This document shows, one piece after another, positions 1 through 3,644 of a DNA stretch of 6,142 nucleotides (position 1 is its first letter; every line of letters starts with the position of its first letter). The translations under genes and the position numbers were made by a program. The stretch is from Thermoflexus hugenholtzii JAD2. GTDB lineage: Bacteria > Chloroflexota > Dehalococcoidia > UBA2979. The notes beneath the pieces were generated by a model. That model did not search any database. It saw nothing but the letters and a program-made list of their open reading frames with translations, and was not told where the DNA came from. Location of the stretch: NCBI GenBank assembly GCA_945889565.1, contig CAMDBZ010000110.1, positions 1-6,142 of the forward strand, in the 5' to 3' direction.

Positions 1-132
1 GAGCGTGCCGCCGCGGTGGCGCACGCCGGGCGCACCGGATGGAGCGTCGGCACCGGCGTAGGGGAAGGGCGCGCCGTCGGCGCGCGCGTCGACGAAGGCG
101 GCCGGGAGCGCGAACGCGGGGGGCGGGAGCAT
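1..132 (-). CDS. Possible N-terminus of an unidentified protein (partial, runs off the window)
   Basis: Reading the minus strand from an ATG at 132-130 gives 44 open codons up to the window edge, beginning MLPPPAFALPAAF. About nine in ten third codon positions are G or C, as in the confident genes here. The start lies only 12 bases after the stop of the alpha/beta-hydrolase gene on the same strand, so the two would form an operon. I see no clear Shine-Dalgarno sequence before the ATG. I do not recognise the family: the visible part is rich in Ala, Pro and Gly with no motif. The opposite strand is also open in the same codon register, so composition alone does not settle the strand. The call rests on spacing and direction. 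Confidence 0.4.
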   Translation of the reverse strand, partial: MLPPPAFALPAAFVDARADGAPFPYAGADAPSGAPGVRHRGGTL

Positions 133-144
133 AGCGCGGGTGCG

Positions 145-795
145 CTAGCGCGGGTCGAGGCGGAGCACGCGCTCTAGCCAGCGCGTGAGCGCGGTGGTGC
201 TCGTGCGGCTCACCTCGTGCGCCATCGGGTACTCCTCGTACTCCGGCGCGAGGCCGAGCTGGCGCAAGCGCTCGACGGATGCGTGCGCCTGCGCCACGGG
301 GATCGCCTCGTCGCGGGCGCCGTGCTGCACGAGCACCGGGAGGCGTGCGGCCGCCGCCGTCGCGGTGAGTTCGGCGGAGCGTGCGCCGACGATCGTGGTG
401 CTGAGCAGCGCGAGCCCGGCGTAGCGCTCCGGGTCGCGCAGCGCGAGCGGGGCGGCGAGCATGCCGCCCTGGCTGAAGCCGAGCAGCGCGAGGCGGCCCG
501 GGTCGATCGCGAAGCGCGTGATCGCGTCGTCGATGAGCGCGCGCACGGCTTCGGCGGCGGCGTCGAGCCGGCCCGGAGCGCCGGGCGCGCCGGGGTCAGC
601 GCCGGACCAGCTGAAGCCGTAGAAGTCGGGCAGCCGGTGCGGCGCCTGCGGGCAGATCACGAGCAGCCGCCCGCCGGCGAGCTCGGGGGCGAGCCCGAGC
701 AAGTCGAGCGCGTGCGAGCCGAAGCCGTGCAGCGCGATGAGCGCGGGCAGCGGCGTGTCGCCGCCGGGGTGGTAGATGGTGCAGGCGAGCCGCAT
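145..795 (-). CDS. Alpha/beta-hydrolase, phospholipase/carboxylesterase family (YpfH-like)
   Basis: A predicted cytoplasmic serine hydrolase of 216 residues, the usual size for the compact Abhydrolase_2 (phospholipase/carboxylesterase) family, which cleaves ester or thioester bonds of small acyl substrates. The complete catalytic set is visible. The nucleophile elbow G-F-S-Q-G places Ser108 as nucleophile. Asp162 in HGARDEAIP is the acid and His193 in PMAHEVS is the base. An early HGFG at residues 23-26 supplies the oxyanion-hole region, and CPQAPH near residues 48-53 is typical of the family. There is no signal peptide or membrane segment. The ATG at 795-793 has no Shine-Dalgarno sequence but lies 6 bases after a TATACT box, suggesting leaderless translation. 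A possible second gene follows 12 bases downstream. The natural substrate cannot be told from sequence; the neighbouring genes do not define a pathway. Confidence 0.9.
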   Translation of the reverse strand: MRLACTIYHPGGDTPLPALIALHGFGSHALDLLGLAPELAGGRLLVICPQAPHRLPDFYGFSWSGADPGAPGAPGRLDAAAEAVRALIDDAITRFAIDPGRLALLGFSQGGMLAAPLALRDPERYAGLALLSTTIVGARSAELTATAAAARLPVLVQHGARDEAIPVAQAHASVERLRQLGLAPEYEEYPMAHEVSRTSTTALTRWLERVLRLDPR

Positions 796-801
796 GCGAG
801 G

Positions 802-807
802 AGTATA
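802..807 (-). promoter_or_regulatory. Putative -10 box (TATACT) of the hydrolase gene
   Basis: The minus strand reads TATACT, one base from the TATAAT consensus, with 6 bases between the box and the ATG. Transcription would begin about at the A of the start codon, giving a leaderless mRNA. The bases between box and ATG (ctcctcgc region) lack a Shine-Dalgarno sequence, which agrees. I see no convincing -35 hexamer at the usual distance. Confidence 0.5.
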
Positions 808-867
808 CGTGCGCGGCTCTGGGGACTCCCACGTGGGCGGCGTGGGGCGGCGGGGGTTGGTTTCGGC

Positions 868-873
868 TATAGT
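868..873 (+). promoter_or_regulatory. Putative -10 box (TATAGT) of the MaoC-like gene
   Basis: TATAGT matches five of six consensus bases in an otherwise GC-rich divergent intergenic region of 115 bases. It lies 37 bases before the GTG start, giving a predicted leader of about 30 bases that contains the purine-rich ribosome-binding site at 896-907. No good -35 hexamer is visible. Confidence 0.4.
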
Positions 874-910
874 CGCGCTGATCGCGGGGCGCTGTGGAGG
901 GGAGGGGCGC

Positions 911-1348
911 GTGGCCTACAACGTGTACTTCGAGGACGTGAACGTCGGCGACGAGATCCCGGCGTGGACACGCAAGACCGACCTGATGCACTGGAACCGC
1001 TACGCGGCTGTGAACGATGAGTTCGTCTATATCCATATGGACGAGGACGGCGGGCGGGCCGGCGGCAACGAGCAGGGCGCATTCGGGATGGGCAACCTGC
1101 GCTTCGCCTACTTGTTGAACATGCTGCGCGACTGGGCGGGCGACGAGGCCGAGATCCGCGAGCTCGGGCTGCAGTTCCGTGTGATCAACCAGAAGAACGA
1201 CGTGCTGACGTGCTCCGGGAAGGTCGTCGAGAAGACGGTCGAAGGACCGGAGCACCGGGTGCGGCTGGAGATTAACGTCACGAACCAGCTGGGCCAGGGC
1301 ACGGCGCCCGGGCACGCGGTGGTGGTGCTGCCAGCGCGCGCTGGCTAA
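911..1348 (+). CDS. MaoC-like acyl dehydratase (hot-dog fold) with a non-canonical active-site motif
   Basis: A protein of 145 residues, the normal length for a single hot-dog MaoC domain. Members of this family are usually (R)-specific enoyl-CoA or related acyl-thioester hydratases acting as dimers in the cytoplasm. The start FEDVNVGDEIP (residues 7-17) is the standard MaoC opening. The segment RYAAVNDEFVYIH (30-42) aligns with the hydratase motif, in which GDxNPxH carries the catalytic Asp and His. Here His42 is kept, but Glu37 stands where Asp is expected and the Asn-Pro pair is replaced by Val-Tyr. The GTG start at 911 is chosen because a purine-rich site (GGAGGGGAGGGG, 896-907) precedes it. 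In-frame codons further upstream run into the divergent promoter and hydrolase gene. The gene appears to stand alone: a promoter-like box precedes it and hairpins follow it. It may be a real dehydratase with altered specificity, or a non-catalytic acyl-CoA-binding hot-dog protein. Confidence 0.83.
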   Translation: MAYNVYFEDVNVGDEIPAWTRKTDLMHWNRYAAVNDEFVYIHMDEDGGRAGGNEQGAFGMGNLRFAYLLNMLRDWAGDEAEIRELGLQFRVINQKNDVLTCSGKVVEKTVEGPEHRVRLEINVTNQLGQGTAPGHAVVVLPARAG

Positions 1349-1360
1349 CGGCGGAGCACG

Positions 1361-1376
1361 GCCGGCCCGCGCCGGC
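1361..1376 (+). other. Short GC hairpin after the MaoC-like gene
   Basis: GCCGGC, a 4-base loop CCGC, then GCCGGC: a 6-bp all-GC stem starting 12 bases after the stop codon. It lies just before a much larger hairpin, and the two together could form the 3' end of the MaoC transcript. There is no U-tract. Confidence 0.4.
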
Positions 1377-1385
1377 GCGGATGGG

Positions 1386-1423
1386 ACGCAGCGGGCGGCG
1401 GGGTGACCCGCCGTCCGCTGCGT
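1386..1423 (+). terminator. 17-bp hairpin with GTGA tetraloop; probable terminator or 3'-end structure
   Basis: The arms 1386-1402 and 1407-1423 pair over 17 positions, sixteen Watson-Crick and one G-U (1395 with 1414), closed by the loop G-T-G-A. In RNA read from the plus strand this is a GNRA tetraloop, an exceptionally stable cap. It falls in the non-coding gap between the MaoC-like gene and the amidinohydrolase gene. There is no T-run after it, so it is not a classic intrinsic terminator, but many high-GC bacteria use stems without a U-tract. It could instead protect the upstream mRNA or control the downstream gene, whose start is about 50 bases away. Confidence 0.6.
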
Positions 1424-1459
1424 TGGCGGAGACCGCGGCGCGGCGCCACGATGGATGCC

Positions 1460-1465
1460 GGAGGT
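1460..1465 (+). promoter_or_regulatory. Ribosome-binding site that fixes the GTG start of the amidinohydrolase
   Basis: GGAGGT with 8 bases before the GTG at 1474. It is the best Shine-Dalgarno match near this gene. It argues against the upstream in-frame ATG at 1381, which would place the 17-bp hairpin inside the coding region and add about 31 residues of low-complexity sequence. Confidence 0.7.
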
Positions 1466-1473
1466 CGCCGCCT

Positions 1474-2313
1474 GTGAGCCGCCACGTGCTGATGTGCGAG
1501 CCAGTGCATTTCCGCATCGCGTACGAGATCAACCCATGGATGCGGCGCGTGAACGCGGTGCTGGGCCCCCGCGCGCTCGAGCAGTGGCGGGCGCTGCGTG
1601 GGGCGATCGAGGCGCTCGGGGTGCGCGTCGAGCTCGTCGAGCAGGCCGAGGCGGTGCCGGACATGACGTTCACGGCGAACGCCGGGCTGGCGCTCGGACG
1701 GCGGTTCCTGCCGGCGAACTTCCGCTACGCGGAACGGCAGGCGGAAGCGCCGCTCTTCAAGCGCTGGTTCGCGGCGCAGGGGTACGCGATCGAGCACATC
1801 CACGAGCCGCACTACTGGGAGGGCGAGGGCGACGTGCTGCCGGCGGACGAGCGCGTGTTCGCCGGGTACCGCTTCCGCACGGAGTTCCGCGCGCTGGACC
1901 ACCTCGACGAGCTGCTGGGTGCGGAGGTGGTGCGGCTGGAGCTGGCGGATCCGCGCTTCTACCATCTCGATACGTGCTTCTGCCCGCTCGGCGGGGGGCG
2001 CGCGCTGTACTTCCCGCCGGCGTTCAGCGAGCAGGCGCGCGCGCTGCTTGCGGCGGCGGTGCCGGAGCTGCGCGCCGTGCCGGAGGCGGAGGCGCTGCGC
2101 TTCGCGTGCAACGCGCTGGTGGTGGACGACGCGGTGGTGCTCAACAGCGGCTGCCCGGAGACCGCGGCGGCGTTGCGCGCGTGGGGGCTGCGGCCGGTGG
2201 AGACGGCGACGGACGAGTTCATCAAGGCGGGCGGCAGCGTGAAGTGTCTGGTGCTGATGCTCGATGCGTTCGAGCGCTGGGCAGGCGCGAGCGGGGGCGT
2301 CGCAACGTCGTGA
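1474..2313 (+). CDS. Amidinohydrolase of the DDAH/arginine-dihydrolase (ArgZ/AgrE-like) family
   Basis: A 279-residue, single-domain, cytoplasmic enzyme of the guanidine-modifying superfamily, which attacks arginine-type guanidinium groups through a cysteine thiouronium intermediate. Visible signatures: MCEPVHF and EINPWM (residues 7-23); PDMTFTANAG (62-71), with Asp63 and Asn69 in the substrate loop; WEGEGDVL (115-122), with Glu116 or Glu118 as catalytic acid; FYHLDTCF (162-169), with His164; and GGSVKCL (253-259), with Cys258 as nucleophile. Spacing matches dimethylarginine dimethylaminohydrolase. The opening MCxPxxF...INPWM with the TANAG Asn also resembles the arginine-dihydrolase domain of cyanobacterial ArgZ/AgrE, which converts arginine to ornithine, CO2 and ammonia. 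The C-terminal ornithine-forming partner domain of AgrE is absent. I therefore cannot choose between DDAH and arginine dihydrolase. The GTG start is set by the GGAGGT site 8 bases upstream. The gene appears monocistronic. Confidence 0.88.
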   Translation: MSRHVLMCEPVHFRIAYEINPWMRRVNAVLGPRALEQWRALRGAIEALGVRVELVEQAEAVPDMTFTANAGLALGRRFLPANFRYAERQAEAPLFKRWFAAQGYAIEHIHEPHYWEGEGDVLPADERVFAGYRFRTEFRALDHLDELLGAEVVRLELADPRFYHLDTCFCPLGGGRALYFPPAFSEQARALLAAAVPELRAVPEAEALRFACNALVVDDAVVLNSGCPETAAALRAWGLRPVETATDEFIKAGGSVKCLVLMLDAFERWAGASGGVATS

Positions 2314-2364
2314 TTTTTCGCGCGCGGACGCTCGATCGCTGTGTTCGTGCGCGTGGCGAGCGCC

Positions 2365-2370
2365 TATACT
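2365..2370 (+). promoter_or_regulatory. Putative -10 box (TATACT) of the lysine-rich microprotein gene
   Basis: TATACT, one mismatch to consensus, in the short gap after the amidinohydrolase stop. A start site near 2377 would give a leader of about 30 to 50 bases, depending on which start codon is used. A -35 hexamer is not clear (tgttcg or ttcgtg around 2342-2349 at best). Confidence 0.5.
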
Positions 2371-2424
2371 TCTTATGGGCTGGCCACCCGCTCATCCACA
2401 CAGCGCATGCGAAGGGAACGTGCA

Positions 2425-2523
2425 TTGGCATCGACGAAGAAGTCCGCCGCGAAGCCGGCCGCTAAGGCCTCGGCGAAGGCTCCCGCGAAGAGCGGGAGCA
2501 AGGCGCCCGCGAAGAAGCGCTAA
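2425..2523 (+). CDS. Lysine/alanine-rich basic microprotein (histone H1 tail-like), 32 aa
   Basis: The frame from TTG at 2425 encodes 32 residues made almost only of Ala, Lys, Ser and Pro, with nine Lys, one Arg and no acidic residue. Lysines fall exactly every fourth position at residues 6, 10, 14, 18, 22, 26 and 30, and KAPAK occurs twice. Such AKxxAK sequence resembles the tails of histone H1, bacterial Hc2/AlgP-type proteins and extended HU. It would be disordered and bind DNA or RNA by charge; this function is inferred. The frame has strongly GC third positions (AAG only for Lys). GAAGGGAA at 2411-2418 is a fair ribosome-binding site. An in-frame ATG at 2407 would add six residues (MRRERA) but would remove that site. 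A TATACT box lies upstream and a strong hairpin follows the stop. It may be a decayed tail of a larger gene, but no upstream domain is present. Confidence 0.6.
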   Translation: MASTKKSAAKPAAKASAKAPAKSGSKAPAKKR

Positions 2524-2542
2524 GCGGGCAACCACGACGCGG

Positions 2543-2577
2543 GATCAGGCCGCCAATGGCCTATCGGCGGCCTGATC
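2543..2577 (+). terminator. 12-bp perfect hairpin after the microprotein gene
   Basis: GATCAGGCCGCC (2543-2554) pairs perfectly with 2566-2577 around an 11-base loop, starting 19 bases after the TAA. There is no following T-run on either strand. As the strongest structure downstream of the microprotein, it most likely ends or protects its transcript and insulates the copper operon beyond. Confidence 0.55.
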
Positions 2578-2618
2578 GCGGCTCGCGCTCCTCGTATCCC
2601 GGCCCCGAGGCCCAACTC

Positions 2619-2639
2619 CACCGCCGCTTGCCGGCGGTG
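2619..2639. repeat. 8-bp GC inverted repeat in the gap before the copper operon
   Basis: CACCGCCG (2619-2626) and its complement (2632-2639) flank a 5-base loop. It lies about 80 bases before the copper operator. It could be a second stem of the upstream 3' region or a protein-binding site. No T-run follows, and I cannot assign a role. Confidence 0.4.
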
Positions 2640-2700
2640 TTCCGTGTCTCGCACCCCGAGTCGCGAGCTCTGCCACGACGCCGGATTGCGCGACGGCACA

Positions 2701-2719
2701 CCCACCCCAGGGGGGTAGG
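2701..2719 (+). promoter_or_regulatory. Putative CsoR operator of the copper operon
   Basis: The site has arms ACCCC (2704-2708) and GGGGT (2712-2716) around AGG, flanked by further pairing CC (2701-2702) and GG (2718-2719). A run of C followed by a run of G with A/T at the ends is the known form of CsoR-family operators (TACCCC...GGGGTA type). It lies 57 bases before the first gene of an operon that itself encodes CsoR, and just upstream of a -10-like box. Bound CsoR would therefore block RNA polymerase until Cu(I) releases it. Confidence 0.75.
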
Positions 2720-2722
2720 GTG

Positions 2723-2728
2723 TATGTT
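2723..2728 (+). promoter_or_regulatory. Putative -10 box (TATGTT) of the copper operon
   Basis: TATGTT is the only AT-rich hexamer near the operator and lies 3 bases after it. The matching -35 position (about 2700-2705) falls inside the operator and is not consensus, as expected for a repressor-covered promoter. Transcription would start near 2735. Confidence 0.4.
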
Positions 2729-2739
2729 AACCGGGCAAG

Positions 2740-2754
2740 GGTGCCGCGGGCACC
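2740..2754 (+). other. Leader hairpin before the copper operon ribosome-binding site
   Basis: GGTGCC (2740-2745), loop GCG, GGCACC (2749-2754): a 6-bp stem predicted at the 5' end of the operon mRNA, 7 bases before the strong Shine-Dalgarno GGAAGGAG (2762-2769). It leaves that site free, so a role in mRNA stability is more likely than translational control. Confidence 0.35.
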
Positions 2755-2775
2755 GGGCGGCGGAAGGAGCTGACG

Positions 2776-3342
2776 ATGCACACGACGTTGTACGCGCCGG
2801 ACATCAGCTGTGAGCACTGCATTGCGACGATCGAGCGCACGACGAACGCGGTGGCGGGCGCGCGCTTCCTCGGCGGGGACATCGAGGGGCGGCGCTTCGA
2901 CGTCGACGTGGCGAGCGGGGCGGTGCTGGACGCGCTCGGCGCGGCGCTCGCGGCCGAAGGCTACCCGCTCGGCGACGGCGTCAGCGGCGAGGTTCCGGCA
3001 CGCGGGGCGCAGGCAGGCGGCGCGCCGGTGATCGCGCTGGAGCGCGTGGCACCGTCGGGGCCGGTCACGTACACGGTGACGCGTACGGATGCGGGCGCGG
3101 ACGTGAACTACCAGTGCCCGTGCGGGTGCACGGCCGGGTTCGCGCTTGACCGCGGGCAGGCCGAGCAGGCGCCGGAGAGCTGCTGCTGCGGCCGCCAGCT
3201 GCTGGTCGGCACGAGCGCGGGCGAGCGCCTGCGCGTCACGCTCGACGGCGGCTACGCGTTCGATGTGCAGACACTGACGATGCCGTGGGGCCAGCCGCTC
3301 CAGGCGGCGCTGGCGGTGCCGTTCGCTGTCGCGCTCAGTTAG
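2776..3342 (+). CDS. Two-domain copper-binding protein: HMA domain plus cysteine-rich CxCxC...CCC domain
   Basis: A 188-residue cytoplasmic protein with no signal peptide or membrane segment, first gene of the copper operon. Residues 2-65 form a heavy-metal-associated (HMA, CopZ-like) domain. Its metal motif SCEHC gives Cys12 and Cys15, spaced CxxC, and His14 lies between them as in some bacterial chaperones. A loose linker (about 70-95) leads to a second domain holding six cysteines in two clusters: C114-P-C116-G-C118 and C136-C137-C138. After them comes a beta-like segment to the end, including LTMPWGQPL. The second domain is much like that of unnamed HMA proteins in other high-GC bacteria, as far as I can recall, but I know no assigned function. 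It could hold a Cu(I) thiolate cluster, zinc or an Fe-S cluster. Its place before csoR and copA suggests copper chaperoning or storage for CopA (inference). The start is firm: GGAAGGAG lies 6 bases upstream. Eight bases separate its stop from csoR. Confidence 0.92.
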   Translation: MHTTLYAPDISCEHCIATIERTTNAVAGARFLGGDIEGRRFDVDVASGAVLDALGAALAAEGYPLGDGVSGEVPARGAQAGGAPVIALERVAPSGPVTYTVTRTDAGADVNYQCPCGCTAGFALDRGQAEQAPESCCCGRQLLVGTSAGERLRVTLDGGYAFDVQTLTMPWGQPLQAALAVPFAVALS

Positions 3343-3350
3343 GGGCGCGC

Positions 3351-3617
3351 ATGGACGCGGACACGCGCAAGGACGTGCTGCGGCGCATGGCGTACATCGA
3401 GGGCCACATGGGTGGCGTGCGCCAGATGATCGAACAGGACCAGTATTGCGTCGACGTGTTGAAGCAGACCTACGCGGTGCGTCGCGCGATCGAGAAGCTC
3501 GAGACGAAGCTGCTCAGCGGCCACCTGCACCACTGCGTCGTCGACGGCATCTCCGGCGGCGACGGCGAGCGCGTGCTCGATGAGCTCGTGGAGCTGTACG
3601 GCCTGTCGCATCGCTGA
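3351..3617 (+). CDS. csoR: CsoR, Cu(I)-sensing transcriptional repressor
   Basis: An 88-residue all-helical DUF156/CsoR-family repressor, normal in length. It lacks a helix-turn-helix and binds GC-rich operators as a tetramer until Cu(I) occupies its site. The Cu(I) ligands are all present: Cys33 (QYC), His58 and Cys62 (SGHLHHC), with spacings of 25 and 4 identical to M. tuberculosis CsoR (Cys36, His61, Cys65). The second-shell residues also match, Tyr32 for Tyr35 and Glu78 for Glu81. This separates it from nickel sensors (RcnR, InrS) and from FrmR, which need a further N-terminal ligand. Basic residues in helices 1 and 2 (Arg11, Arg12, Arg24, Arg44, Arg45) fit DNA binding. The ATG at 3351 is chosen because it begins directly before the family's conserved first helix and follows AGGGG. 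An in-frame upstream ATG (3285) lies inside the preceding gene. It probably represses its own operon through the site at 2701-2719. Confidence 0.95.
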   Translation: MDADTRKDVLRRMAYIEGHMGGVRQMIEQDQYCVDVLKQTYAVRRAIEKLETKLLSGHLHHCVVDGISGGDGERVLDELVELYGLSHR

Positions 3618-3621
3618 TGCG
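3607..3621 (+). other. Small hairpin spanning the csoR stop codon
   Basis: CGCATC (3607-3612), loop GCT, GATGCG (3616-3621): a 6-bp stem with the first base of the csoR TGA in its loop. It sits in the 27-base gap before copA, where the ribosome-binding site is poor (GGTGA at best). It may affect coupling or mRNA processing, but it may be chance. Confidence 0.25.
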
Positions 3622-3644
3622 CGTGCCGGGAACGCGGTGAACCA

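Noticed and set aside
217..1020. Long plus-strand open frame (267 codons) opposite the hydrolase gene
   Set aside because: It is antisense to a hydrolase with a full catalytic triad. Its product is low-complexity Arg/Ala/Glu/Gly sequence and it runs into the divergent promoter and the MaoC gene.
1381..1473. Upstream ATG start extending the amidinohydrolase by 31 residues
   Set aside because: The extension would be Arg/Ala-rich, would cover the 17-bp hairpin and lacks a ribosome-binding site. The GTG at 1474 has GGAGGT at ideal spacing and begins where family similarity begins.
2314..2318. TTTTT right after the amidinohydrolase stop as an intrinsic terminator
   Set aside because: The preceding bases contain only a short direct repeat (CGTCG) and no stem able to pause polymerase.
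2375..2575. Arginine-rich frame (66 codons) starting just after the TATACT box
   Set aside because: It is a frame-shifted shadow of the lysine-rich frame. The lysine frame has the expected GC third positions, and the start codon is too close to the -10 box.
3285..3350. Upstream ATG extending CsoR by 22 residues
   Set aside because: It lies inside the preceding gene's coding region. The ATG at 3351 gives a family-length protein.
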